Below are positions 8,401 to 17,393 of a DNA stretch of 64,000 nt, piece after piece. The position numbers were made by a program, and so were the translations under genes. The DNA is from CAZSHG01 sp964606695 [NCBI: uncultured bacterium] (GTDB lineage: Bacteria; UBP14; UBA6098): NCBI GenBank assembly GCA_964606695.1, contig CAZSHG010000003.1, positions 109,913-173,912 on the forward strand, written 5' to 3'. Under the pieces are notes generated by a model. The model did not search any database. It was not told where the DNA came from and saw only the letters and a list, made by a program, of their open reading frames with translations. The stretch's first letter is position 1, and each line of letters opens with the position of its first letter.

Positions 8401-11400
8401 GTGGAGTATCTTCATGCGAATATCAATCTGTAATATGGACTATAATAGACACCGTTGGCACAATCGATGAAAGCACAATCAGAGTTACGGTCGAAGGGAT
8501 TACCTATGACGTAACCGATCCCGAAATAACAACGTCGGTTCACCTAACTGATTCGATTTCGATAATGTTCTCACCGGTTACGCCCTGGGATCACGGCGAT
8601 ACGATTGTATTCGAGCTGGACAACGTCGCCAGTTACGCGGGTTGTAGCACTGCGGTTCCGGCGTGTAGTTTCATAGTCGATCTGGAACCGCCTATCGCGG
8701 ATCCTTTAGTTCCGCCGGATAGCAGTTATATATTCGTCATCCCGGATTCTATTGGCGCTTATATAGAGGATTTCCCCGCAGGTGTGGACCCTCTTTCTTT
8801 CAATTATATCAGTATTACCGTCGATGGCGTTCCAGCAACCGGTTGGACATACAGCTGGTCGGGCGGATATTTGAGTATCAATAATCTGGTTATCGAGGAC
8901 GGCGACAGCGTGGTTATCTGTCTCGATAGCCTTTTCGACGACCCGGATTACGATTATTGCGCTCATAACGACACGAGTTTATGCTGGTGGTTCATGATTA
9001 TGCCTTGCGACGTCGAGGTTACAGCCTCGCCGGACACTGTTATTTGCGGAGGCGGGGATATTATTCTGAACGCCGATGTCGAAGGGGGAAGCGGTTTCTT
9101 CACATACGAATGGACACCGGATGTGGGGCTGGACGACTCGAGTCTGCCAAATCCTATCGCGACCATCGAATCGACTATTATTTATGTGGTCGAGGTTTAC
9201 GACGAATCGCTGATGTGCAGTGCTTATGACACGGTTTCGATAATCGCTTCTAATCCCGTCGCCAATACCGGCCCGGACGGGTTAATATGCCCCTATTCAA
9301 ATGTGCCGCTGGGATGTGTTCCCACGGTAACGGGAGGAATCCCGCCCTATATTTACGAATGGATGGATTCGACTGGCACGGTGCTCTACACCGAAGAACA
9401 CCCGCTTCACTTCTTCGAGGATATGGACGAATGGTTCGTGCTTCATGTGATAGATTCTATCGGTTGCGAGGATTGGGACACGGTGTATTTCGACGTCGAT
9501 TGGGAGGAGATTATTTCGGTGGACTTACTGACACCACTGCCCGACGAGACACTCGCAGTCGGCGACGTTTATTTCGATTGGGAGGTCGATCCGCCGGGCA
9601 GTTACCTATACGATTTCTTGATAGACGACGCGATCGTATTTGACCACATCGATTCGAGCAATGTTACCATCGATTTCCCCTGCGGAGAGAGCCATACATG
9701 GACTATAGTTGTTTGGAAAGAATGCTTGCATGAATATATCGCTTGTGGAGAAACGACGATAACCGAATTCATCGATAGCATCCCCGCCCCCTTCGACCCG
9801 CCTTTCCATATGGAGGACTGCGGTGAGCCATATGCGGTTGAAGTCCACGTCCCTGACGGCGACTGGACGGCCTGCGACCCGGATTCTATCGTCGCTTTCA
9901 TCATCGACTCGGTTGGGATTATCGAGTCGTCGATAGTGATGACAGTGAACGGCACGGAATATACTACCGCCGACCCCGAACTCACGTGGGACGGCGTATC
10001 GACGCTGGTTTTCCGGCCTTCGACAATGTGGGCTGACGGCGAAATCGTGTCTGTCTGCGTCGATAGTGCGATGAATGTGGATTCTATGACCCTAATCGCG
10101 CCGGTTTGCTGGGACTTTTATATCGACCGTAGCGCGCCGGAGATTGTTAGCATTACGCCGACGCCCTTCTCGGAAATTCCGACGACTGTAGAATCCATTC
10201 AGGTGTGCATTCGCGACGACTTATCCGGGCTGGATTCGCTTATTATGGATGTCGATGGTGTTCTATATGAACTCGGCCCCTACGGCTGTGTCGATACGAC
10301 GGTTTGCGAATGGTTCCCGGTCGGTCCGCTTTCGCCGGGAGATGTCGCGGATGTTTATCTTGTCCGCGCGACTGACTGCCCGGACTGGTGCGGCCCGAAC
10401 GTCCTGGACAGCGTCTGGGATTACACTGTCAGCGACTGCGATGTCGAGATAACCTTCGATTTGGGCGTCGCGGAGACGCTGATTTGCCATCCGGATTCAC
10501 TGCCGGTGGTGTTCGAGCTTACGACGACCGTTACGGGCGGAACGGGGCCATTTACATATTGGAACACAATGGAGGGGTTAGTCGGGCCGGCACATGTTTC
10601 GGATCCGACATACCATCTCGATCATTCGACGTTGATAAGCATAATTGTCGTGGACGCTGACAGTTGTATTGATACGGCTTCTTTTGTCGTCTATATCAGC
10701 GACCTTGAAGCCAATGCCGGCCCGGATCTGGAAATTTGCGAGGGCGATTCTGTCGAGATTGGCCGTCTGGCATATAGATGGAGCGGTCCGTTTATCGGCG
10801 GCATCGATTATTGGTGGACTTATGAGGACGGCACTTTCCTTTCCGACGAGCTGAATCCGTTAGTTTGGCCTGATGTTACGACGAATTATGTGTTCCATGT
10901 TACCGATTCAATCGGTTGCGAGGACGCGGACACTATGGCGGTCATTCGCAACCATGAATCTCCCGGCACTTTCACCGGACTTTATCCGCCACCGGACGCG
11001 ATGTTGCCGCCGGGGGATATTACGATTATCTGGAGCGATGCCGGCGGAGTTCCTCCGGCGAACTATCATCTGATAATCGACGGCGTGGACACTGTGGCTA
11101 TGGGAATTCCAGACACATTCTTCACTGTGAATTATCCCTGCGGACATACCCATTCATGGGAAGTAATTGCATATAATCTCTGCGCGAGCGAGATGATTGT
11201 TAGTTCGGATTCCGCCGGACGTGATAGCATAGAAGTTGCAACCCCTCCCGATACTTTCTACGGCGGGATAGATACAAGCATATACGATCCGATTTTTCAT
11301 ACACATCCCTGCGAAGGGCCTTCGGCGATATACGCTCATGTCCCCTCCGGCGACTGGACGGCTTGCGACCCCGATTCTATCGTGTGGATCCTCGACGACT

Positions 11401-14400
11401 CGGTAACATATATCGAGAGCACTATCGAGGTGGTGGTAAATGGCGTATCCTACACGACCTCCGACGGCGAGCTTTCATGGGACGGCAGTGAATATCTAAT
11501 CTTCCGGCCTTCGCCGATGTGGGTTAGCGGAACTACGGTTCAGGCGTGTCTGACGGGCGTTATGAGCATCGATTCCCTTTGGTTACCGGATTCCGTTTGC
11601 GGGGAATTCTATGTCGATTTCGATCCGCCGGTGATTTGGGCAATCGATCCGCCGCCGGAAACGATTATCGCGGCCCCGGCGTTCGACTATGTTGATTTTA
11701 GGCTATACGACTATCTTTCCGGCCTCAATGACGGTTCGGTGACTATCGTTATAGGCGCTTATAGCTTCGGTTTCACCGACCCTGTCGTCTCATGGGACGG
11801 CGATTCGATTCTCTCGATTGACCTTTCGGGTTACGACTTCGATTGCGGCGACACGATCGAGATTTGCCTTCACGCCGAGGACTCCCCTGACTGGTGCGGC
11901 CCGAACGAGCTGGATTCGTGCTGGGAGATAATAACCGAACCTTGTGAATCCTGCCTTGTCTGGATAGACAGCGTTTGGTTCTCCGAAGAGACCGATTGCG
12001 ACAGTCTTAATACGGTCGAGATTTGCTATGTGTTGTCATCAGATTGCCCCGATTCGGTATATCCTGTCTCGATAGCTCTCTCGCAGGACGACGGCACGGC
12101 ATGGCCGATTCCGCTGGATTCGATTTGGGAAGCGGAGGGAGATATCGGCGACAGCGTTATGCCTGGGCTTCATTGTTTCTATTGGGAAATGAGCGATGAC
12201 TGGCCGGACGAAGAAGGAACCTTCCTCGTGCGCGCTACTACGGGCTATGGCTGTTGTCTCGGCGAGGGTCTTCGCATGAACGGCACCCCAAGAGAAGTCC
12301 TTTTGCTCGGTGAATTTGCGGGCGAATCATTCTCGCTGGACGCGAGTATCGATTATTTCGAAGGAGACGTAGTCGGTGGGGAAACCTGGTTTGCCGATTC
12401 GGTCGATAGCTCCGTCACAATCGGCGGAACCGGTTATCCGGGCACGATTTGGTTCAACGACAGATACGGTTGGGCAACGTCTCACAGCTACACACACTTC
12501 TATATCTGCGCGCCGTTCGCGTTCGATACAACCGTCCACCTGAGATGTCGCCCTGACGACGATCTCGCGGTCTGGCTCGACGGCACGTTACTATTCGAGG
12601 AGCACGACCACGTCGCCACAATATTCCACGACGTGCCCCTCGAACTCGAGGCCTGCGAGTGGCATTCACTTTATCTCTGGAATTACGACAGCGGCGGCCC
12701 GAACAATCTTATTTCGTTCTACTTCTCCGACGCATCGGACAACCCGATAGACTGGCTACATACGACTATAGCGCCGAGCGAGTCCTTCACGACAACCGAC
12801 ACGGCTTACTACTCCGGCCCACTCGATTCCCGCCCGCCGCTCACGCTAATCGATTGTCCAACTGTTCCGCTTTCCGTCGGTATACCGAACACATTCGCAT
12901 GGCTCGTCGAGGACTCGTTCTGGGTAGGGGATATTTGTTCGCTACACTTCTTCGGATGTGACATCGACGAGGAATTCATAACCGTGGACACCTTCCTGTC
13001 GTGGACACCGCCCTCGCCGTGTTCGTCATGCACCTTAGCGATAGCGGTTCGCGACAGCTTCTGCAACTGGGGCTACGACACCTGCGTTTTTGAGATAGCC
13101 ACGGGAGTCGTTACTGCATCGATTATCGAGCCGCTAACTAATACTACAACCACGTGTAATGATCAAGCGATTATTATGGAGATTGTGGGAAGTGAAGCGA
13201 CAACAACGTCGAAAAACTTGCTCTGGCTTACTGACAACGGCTACGCCTCCGGCAAACTTAGCGACGGAGGTGCGATTGGCTATTCCCACGCCGCAGAATC
13301 CCTAATGGTTTGGGGATGGAATGTCGATGAAATAAACCAAACGGAAGTTTTAACATCAGCTATTCTCAACCCCTACGATGTCGTCGTTATCGGTAATATT
13401 AAATCGAACGGGCCGAGAACATATACTTCTTCGGAAAGAACCGCTTTGTCAGATTTTGTCGCAAACGGCGGTAAAGTATTAGCAATTTCCGGTTGGGTCG
13501 TGGAAGACTATGATATTACGACCGAAAACTTCCTTCTGAGCGATATTGGGATATATTTCGAACCCTATGAAGATTGGACAAGTTGGATTCCCCCTGAACC
13601 CGGTAGCCCGATAGAATCGGGTGTAACTCAGGTTCCGGGTAACGGTTGCAAATGGATTGTCGGTTTGGATGAATGTTGGGCTTATCGCAGTTCCGATTGC
13701 GCATGTGGAACAAAACATTACGGCGCCGGCGAAGTTGTCACTTACTTCGACGAACACTGGCTATTCAACGGTCCCTGGCATAGTATGGACTTTACAACCC
13801 ATCAAAATGCAACTTTGTTCAGGAATATTTTCACATATCTCGAGCCTTCACTCGACTCTTTCCCCTGCCCCATCGACCCGGCGACAATCGTCCTTCGCGT
13901 GGAAGGCTTCGATTATACGGTTGCGGACGGCGAACTCGATTGGATGCCGGATGTTCTAACTTTCACGCCAAGCTCGCCATTGTGGACTCACAACCAGTTG
14001 GTGGACGTTTGTCTGATGGAAGCCGAGGACAGTTGCGGCGCGGTTTTACCGGACTCGATATGCTGGCAGTTCACTGTCGATCTCGAGCCGCCGGAATTAG
14101 CCGAACTGGAACCGCCCTGCGGAAGTGCGATTGTCCCGGGGCTTAACGATCACTGGGATATAACGCTCGTTGATATCCCCGCCGGGGTGATGCCGGATTC
14201 CACCTTCATGATTCTCGGTGACGACACATGCCATATAACTGGCGGCGGCGGAGATACGATGACTTTCACTTTCGACCCCGGCGATTATGGAATCACCTTC
14301 GTTGCCGGCGATACTATAACTCTTTGCATCGAAACTATGGACGGCCCGGTGGATTACTGCGAGCCGAACGACACTATATACTGTTGCGATTATCCGATAT

Positions 14401-15350
14401 TCCCGTCGGAAGGGCCTATCGCCTACCCCATCCGGGTTCCGCCGGATTCGATTTCGGCTTGTGAGCCTGAGAGTATAATAGTAGAAATAATATCTGAATT
14501 CGAAGTGGTCGAGAGCACTATCGTCCTCAATGTCGATGGTATCGATTATGTAACGACCGACCCGCAATTGACCTGGCTAAACCCGTTCCTGACTTATCTG
14601 CCTAATCCGGATTGGAACGAGCACGATACGGTTTACGTCCGGCTGGCATCGGCAAAAGACATTTTCGATAACCAATACGTCAATTATCCATTGGAATGGA
14701 TATTTTATATTGACAGGGTCGAACCGCAAAGCGAAATGACAGAACCTCCGAACTTCACTCGGGATATATTGGATCAGATAGTCATTATCCTTACGGATCT
14801 ATTATCCGGCATCAATCCTAACGGTTTGATACTGGAGGTCGAGGGTGTCGAATATCATTATCCCTCGGATTTCGACTGGAACTGGAATTCGGATGGGCTG
14901 GGCGGTTCGATTATCTGGAATCCTGTAGCCCACGGAATTGAATACAATGCCGGCGACACGATAGATGTAAATATTTACGCCGAGGACAGCCCCGATCTGT
15001 GCGGACCTAACATTCATGCCGCGTCATACAGCTTTATAGTCGAGCCCTGGACGCCGTGTATGGTAAACCCGAATCCTTTCAGCCCCAACGGCGATACTTA
15101 CAATGAAATTACGGCCTTCGATTGGCCAAATATGACTACAGAAGGCGCAACGATTTACATATTCGACGTTCGGAACATTTTAATTAAGAAAATAGAGCTG
15201 GAACCGCAGAGGAATTACGAGGATTATCCCGTTCGGGCCTGGGACGGCAAGGATAACGAAGGTAAATATATGCCTCAGGGACTGTATTTATATGTCATAG
15301 AATCTGACGGAAGAATCGTTTGTAACGGAACGGTAATCCTTGTTCGATAA
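5490..15350 (+). CDS. Giant secreted multidomain protein: vWA, PKD-like and Ig-like repeats, FlgD/gliding-type C-terminus
   Basis: The 3286-residue protein has a signal peptide (1-24, ILILLLFLWGILFAQG). A von Willebrand A domain follows (about 66-245) with MIDAS motif D75-T-S77-G-S79. Next are Ig-like modules ending in motifs such as D-W-C-G-P-N, and PKD/SprB-like modules (A-G-P-D...C.G....GG.P...GG....SW.P), four in tandem at about 627-960 and others near 1177, 1258 and 1741. A PA14-like domain lies at about 2268-2425 and a glutamine-amidotransferase-like domain at about 2573-2786. The C-terminus (from about 3188, NPNPFSPNGDTYNE ... WDGKDNEGKYMPQGLYLY) matches FlgD-Ig/gliding-motility C-terminal domains used as sorting signals in type IX secretion. 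The protein is Cys- and Asp-rich. A surface or S-layer-associated adhesin is inferred. Confidence 0.85.
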   Translation: MINSNKFPKILILLLFLWGILFAQGLKIENVHVQGRGGREITYYRPSVPMDDWWYNTDVECIHDIGCVDIVFCVDTSGSMSGTIGSLQDEIDRFAYDIAAVGFDYSFGLVTYSETVNFPHGATLIGDLGAFSAILDEARGGEGGYEDHSQAIYDAVTSFDWRPGCESIVILVSDECDDASSVTPSTVISTLLSWGGTVYMMTADCGDVDEFHMYCDTTYGMWFDYSSSTLNDVFNQIIDDIADVVEIDITVTNTSGGVMNPMTATLIPDFCITVGDSPNPQPYGPVADGANHTFVWDITEIPGCTGWGDCFMIRVEGGGYVDSIVGCLFVEDCGCPGPEVVILCPEYSGAWTACDYQQIEIQFEGYMGVNQNSLCIQVNGTEYCYPHPNLTWTPSGTGGVLTFTPSSPWTHLDDVDIVVTAGLDATDCPIRFYPESDFNVDTEPPHVGWWEHHDATLWPPSPPWREWHDGEVAWSPPCGDTLSDTDHITFSALIYDDGIGVTPVDLILKELESMPGFDFGTIWSSLTSIQLTVNGIPFIPGVPIPGEFNRAVDFDLTYVLAGDQFGGWQIDGSIRADSAFMLGLFSPEMEFCIEAHDLVEAEGCMPCENDTQWCCTFWLLEDIPLTVNAGPDQYICAGEAVMIGGTPAAAGGTTPYTYSWTPTTGLSDPNTANPLASPTTTTTYTLTVTDDASDVATDDMTVYVSNPVADAGEDDTVCAGASLTLGGSPTGSGGFPPLSYSWEPAAYISPSNIANPTLTTDVAWDDTTIMCIVTVTDTLGCEDIDTVLVTIDNIIPDAGPDRYICVGDAVTIGGSPTATGGVPPYTFNWYEYPGGTLVSNDANPSVTPTDTTTYVVEIIGDDPYCNATDTCIVYPVEVSADAGPDQDVCVGGSVVIGGTPTASGSGGYSYSWTSVPPGYSSIESNPIVSPTGNTSYIVTVTDSIGCTDVDTVQVEVFPAPFGWVAVPDFCGGVSSCEYQSVIWTIIDTVGTIDESTIRVTVEGITYDVTDPEITTSVHLTDSISIMFSPVTPWDHGDTIVFELDNVASYAGCSTAVPACSFIVDLEPPIADPLVPPDSSYIFVIPDSIGAYIEDFPAGVDPLSFNYISITVDGVPATGWTYSWSGGYLSINNLVIEDGDSVVICLDSLFDDPDYDYCAHNDTSLCWWFMIMPCDVEVTASPDTVICGGGDIILNADVEGGSGFFTYEWTPDVGLDDSSLPNPIATIESTIIYVVEVYDESLMCSAYDTVSIIASNPVANTGPDGLICPYSNVPLGCVPTVTGGIPPYIYEWMDSTGTVLYTEEHPLHFFEDMDEWFVLHVIDSIGCEDWDTVYFDVDWEEIISVDLLTPLPDETLAVGDVYFDWEVDPPGSYLYDFLIDDAIVFDHIDSSNVTIDFPCGESHTWTIVVWKECLHEYIACGETTITEFIDSIPAPFDPPFHMEDCGEPYAVEVHVPDGDWTACDPDSIVAFIIDSVGIIESSIVMTVNGTEYTTADPELTWDGVSTLVFRPSTMWADGEIVSVCVDSAMNVDSMTLIAPVCWDFYIDRSAPEIVSITPTPFSEIPTTVESIQVCIRDDLSGLDSLIMDVDGVLYELGPYGCVDTTVCEWFPVGPLSPGDVADVYLVRATDCPDWCGPNVLDSVWDYTVSDCDVEITFDLGVAETLICHPDSLPVVFELTTTVTGGTGPFTYWNTMEGLVGPAHVSDPTYHLDHSTLISIIVVDADSCIDTASFVVYISDLEANAGPDLEICEGDSVEIGRLAYRWSGPFIGGIDYWWTYEDGTFLSDELNPLVWPDVTTNYVFHVTDSIGCEDADTMAVIRNHESPGTFTGLYPPPDAMLPPGDITIIWSDAGGVPPANYHLIIDGVDTVAMGIPDTFFTVNYPCGHTHSWEVIAYNLCASEMIVSSDSAGRDSIEVATPPDTFYGGIDTSIYDPIFHTHPCEGPSAIYAHVPSGDWTACDPDSIVWILDDSVTYIESTIEVVVNGVSYTTSDGELSWDGSEYLIFRPSPMWVSGTTVQACLTGVMSIDSLWLPDSVCGEFYVDFDPPVIWAIDPPPETIIAAPAFDYVDFRLYDYLSGLNDGSVTIVIGAYSFGFTDPVVSWDGDSILSIDLSGYDFDCGDTIEICLHAEDSPDWCGPNELDSCWEIITEPCESCLVWIDSVWFSEETDCDSLNTVEICYVLSSDCPDSVYPVSIALSQDDGTAWPIPLDSIWEAEGDIGDSVMPGLHCFYWEMSDDWPDEEGTFLVRATTGYGCCLGEGLRMNGTPREVLLLGEFAGESFSLDASIDYFEGDVVGGETWFADSVDSSVTIGGTGYPGTIWFNDRYGWATSHSYTHFYICAPFAFDTTVHLRCRPDDDLAVWLDGTLLFEEHDHVATIFHDVPLELEACEWHSLYLWNYDSGGPNNLISFYFSDASDNPIDWLHTTIAPSESFTTTDTAYYSGPLDSRPPLTLIDCPTVPLSVGIPNTFAWLVEDSFWVGDICSLHFFGCDIDEEFITVDTFLSWTPPSPCSSCTLAIAVRDSFCNWGYDTCVFEIATGVVTASIIEPLTNTTTTCNDQAIIMEIVGSEATTTSKNLLWLTDNGYASGKLSDGGAIGYSHAAESLMVWGWNVDEINQTEVLTSAILNPYDVVVIGNIKSNGPRTYTSSERTALSDFVANGGKVLAISGWVVEDYDITTENFLLSDIGIYFEPYEDWTSWIPPEPGSPIESGVTQVPGNGCKWIVGLDECWAYRSSDCACGTKHYGAGEVVTYFDEHWLFNGPWHSMDFTTHQNATLFRNIFTYLEPSLDSFPCPIDPATIVLRVEGFDYTVADGELDWMPDVLTFTPSSPLWTHNQLVDVCLMEAEDSCGAVLPDSICWQFTVDLEPPELAELEPPCGSAIVPGLNDHWDITLVDIPAGVMPDSTFMILGDDTCHITGGGGDTMTFTFDPGDYGITFVAGDTITLCIETMDGPVDYCEPNDTIYCCDYPIFPSEGPIAYPIRVPPDSISACEPESIIVEIISEFEVVESTIVLNVDGIDYVTTDPQLTWLNPFLTYLPNPDWNEHDTVYVRLASAKDIFDNQYVNYPLEWIFYIDRVEPQSEMTEPPNFTRDILDQIVIILTDLLSGINPNGLILEVEGVEYHYPSDFDWNWNSDGLGGSIIWNPVAHGIEYNAGDTIDVNIYAEDSPDLCGPNIHAASYSFIVEPWTPCMVNPNPFSPNGDTYNEITAFDWPNMTTEGATIYIFDVRNILIKKIELEPQRNYEDYPVRAWDGKDNEGKYMPQGLYLYVIESDGRIVCNGTVILVR
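7368..8370 (+). repeat. Four tandem PKD/SprB-like repeats within the 3286-residue protein gene
   Basis: Units of about 80-85 codons start near 7368, 7611, 7875 and 8121. Each opens with (A/D)AG(P/E)D...C.G....IGG and has a central S/N-W strand and a closing V-T-V-T-D. They are diverged at the base level, so this is old duplication rather than a recent expansion. Confidence 0.7.
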
Positions 15351-15363
15351 TTCGATAAACTCG

Positions 15364-15396
15364 AAAAACCGGGCGGATAATTCGTCCGGTTTTTTT
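15364..15396 (+). terminator. Intrinsic terminator of the 3286-residue protein gene
   Basis: AAAAACCGG and CCGGTTTTT pair around a 13-base loop and run into seven T (15390-15396), 14 bases after the stop. Confidence 0.85.
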
Positions 15397-15410
15397 CTTT
15401 GTTCTTGACT

Positions 15411-15438
15411 TTGATACCTAACGGAATTAGTTTAGAAT
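15411..15438 (+). promoter_or_regulatory. Sigma-70-type promoter upstream of coaX
   Basis: TTGATA (15411-15416), 16 bases, TAGAAT (15433-15438), just downstream of the terminator. It would drive coaX and probably the PHP gene and smc. Confidence 0.55.
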
Positions 15439-15511
15439 ATCGCAATAGCGGCGCGCTACCGCTTTATAATAAACAACTATCGGGAATGAGCGCATCCCGG
15501 TAAAGGGACTA

Positions 15512-16264
15512 ATGACAATAGCCGCCCTCGATATCGGTAACCACAGAACCAAACTCGCTCTGGTATCTAAGAACGGCGAGATAATCAGCCGGAGCCATTT
15601 CCTCACAGAGAATCTAATCGGTAATATCGATAATTTTGCTTCAAGGATAATCGATTCTAAGCCCGACGGATGCGTAATCGGTTCGGTTGTTCCGGAATTA
15701 GAAGTTGATTTCGCTTCCGCGTTAATCGATTTCGACCCCCTTATTATTCATGGGGATACTAAATGCGATCTTATCGTCGAATATGATCCTCCGGATTCCC
15801 TCGGCGCAGATAGGCTTGCCGGGGCTGTCGGAGTGTATAGGGAATATGGTAGTTTGCTTAACAGAGATATCATGCTTGTAGATTCCGGCACGACTATAAC
15901 TACGGATCTTGTGAGTTCCAAAGGCGCGTTTCTTGGGGGAGCGATCTATCCCGGCGATGAGATAGCAATGAACGCTCTTGGTAAATGTGCGAGGAAACTC
16001 CCCCAACTACCCTTCAAGACAACCAAGACTCTACTGGGTTCGACAACGAGAGAGTGTATGCTGATTGGCGTGCAGGCCACAATTATAGGTGCTATCGAAC
16101 ATCTTTATCATCGTTACGGCAATATCCACGGTGAAAATCCTTTTATTGTTCTTACGGGAGCTTCGGCTTCCTGGATTGCACCCTATTTAAGCGTGCCGAA
16201 CATGGTCGATCCCGATCTCGTTTTATTGGGGCTTGCGGCTATATGGTCCTATAATAGAAAATAA
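15512..16264 (+). CDS. coaX: Type III pantothenate kinase
   Basis: It phosphorylates pantothenate, the first step of coenzyme A synthesis, in the cytoplasm. The 250 residues are typical of the family. An ASKHA-fold N-terminus holds D7-I-G-N; GADR (98-101) is the family signature for pantothenate and monovalent-cation sites; D124-S-G-T-T holds the catalytic aspartate; GGAIYPG follows. The usual T/S after the first GN is H here (GNHRTK), a minor variant. The ATG is preceded by AAAGGGA. A PHP-domain gene begins 4 bases after its stop. Confidence 0.92.
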   Translation: MTIAALDIGNHRTKLALVSKNGEIISRSHFLTENLIGNIDNFASRIIDSKPDGCVIGSVVPELEVDFASALIDFDPLIIHGDTKCDLIVEYDPPDSLGADRLAGAVGVYREYGSLLNRDIMLVDSGTTITTDLVSSKGAFLGGAIYPGDEIAMNALGKCARKLPQLPFKTTKTLLGSTTRECMLIGVQATIIGAIEHLYHRYGNIHGENPFIVLTGASASWIAPYLSVPNMVDPDLVLLGLAAIWSYNRK

Positions 16265-16268
16265 TTAT

Positions 16269-17381
16269 ATGTCTAAACCGCCTAAGCTCTATGAATACGT
16301 CGGGGCGATCCATATACATACAACGGATTCCGACGGAAGCAAGTCGCACCAGGATATAATTAAAATAGCCGACCGGTTGCATCTCGACTTTCTTTTTTTC
16401 ACCGACCACATGACCTTACAGCACAAAAATATCGAGGACTGGCACAAGCGAGTTCTGGTCGTGGTGGGATATGAAATCCACGACCCTAACAACAAAAACC
16501 ACTATTTGGCCTTTGGAATCGACGAAGTGCTCCCAGAGGGGCTAACAGCTCCGGAATATGTCCGGGAAGTGAAGAAACGCGGGGGACTCGGAATTATCGC
16601 GCATCCCGACGAGGTTCGCGAGGAAAAGGGCGTGCCGCCGGCTTTTCCATGGACAGCATGGGAGGTCAAAGATTACGACGGCATCGAGGTGTGGAACCAC
16701 ATGTCCGATTGGCTCGAAGGGATAAACCAGCAAAATAAGTTCCAACGCTTTTTTCATCCCCGAAGCAGTTTGAATACACCCGCGGAGGCGACATTGAAAC
16801 GCTGGGATAGAGAAGCTGAACGCCGTCGGGTTATAGGAATCGGTTCCCTGGATGCTCATGCCGCAGAGTATTATTGGGGTCCTTTACGCCTGACGATTTT
16901 CCCATATAAGGTTCAGTTACAGACAATCCGCACGCACGTTCTTGTAGATAAACCTCTACTTTACGATGATTACGAATCGGCGCGGAAATCAATAATGAAG
17001 GCACTTTCTCTGGCTCAGATATTCATCGGCAATGAGAGGTGGGGCAATTGCAGGGGATTCCGGTTCTGGGCGGAATCCAAAAGGCAATATGCTCTTGTCG
17101 GCGGTGCGATGCGCGACCATAGAAGCATTATTTTCAAGGTAAAATGTCCTTCTGAGGGCACTATAAGGCTCATTAAATCCGGGGAGGTTATCGACGTTAG
17201 CGAGGGGGACAAGGCCGAATTTCCGGTTAAAGGACCCGGCCCATATAGGGTCGAGGTATTGAAGGGCGAAAAAGGTTGGATTTATTCAAATCACATTAAA
17301 ATCTTACCGTCGAGGCATTCTTCCCGGAAGAAATATTCCCGGAAATCCGATAAAGGCCAATCCAGGAAAGGAACTAAATAA
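16269..17381 (+). CDS. PHP-domain metal-dependent phosphoesterase-like protein
   Basis: The first likely start is the ATG at 16269 (MSKPPK), 4 bases after coaX, because further upstream the frame overlaps coaX. The N-terminal 250 residues are a PHP domain with the metal ligands H-I-H-T-T-D-S-D-G, F-F-T-D-H, I-I-A-H-P-D and G-S-L-D-A-H. The C-terminal 100 or so residues form an Ig-like beta domain (GTIRLIKSGEVIDVSEGDKAEF) ending in a very basic tail. The substrate is unknown; relatives hydrolyse phosphoesters of nucleotides or sugars. There is no signal peptide. Confidence 0.8.
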   Translation: MSKPPKLYEYVGAIHIHTTDSDGSKSHQDIIKIADRLHLDFLFFTDHMTLQHKNIEDWHKRVLVVVGYEIHDPNNKNHYLAFGIDEVLPEGLTAPEYVREVKKRGGLGIIAHPDEVREEKGVPPAFPWTAWEVKDYDGIEVWNHMSDWLEGINQQNKFQRFFHPRSSLNTPAEATLKRWDREAERRRVIGIGSLDAHAAEYYWGPLRLTIFPYKVQLQTIRTHVLVDKPLLYDDYESARKSIMKALSLAQIFIGNERWGNCRGFRFWAESKRQYALVGGAMRDHRSIIFKVKCPSEGTIRLIKSGEVIDVSEGDKAEFPVKGPGPYRVEVLKGEKGWIYSNHIKILPSRHSSRKKYSRKSDKGQSRKGTK

Positions 17382-17393
17382 AAACCGAACGCA

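Noticed and set aside
7368-11900. CRISPR-like or satellite repeats in the giant gene
   Set aside because: Repetition is at protein level with diverged bases and no regular short repeat-spacer structure.
16233-16268. Upstream ATG start of the PHP gene
   Set aside because: It would overlap the conserved end of coaX; the ATG at 16269 gives a normal PHP N-terminus.
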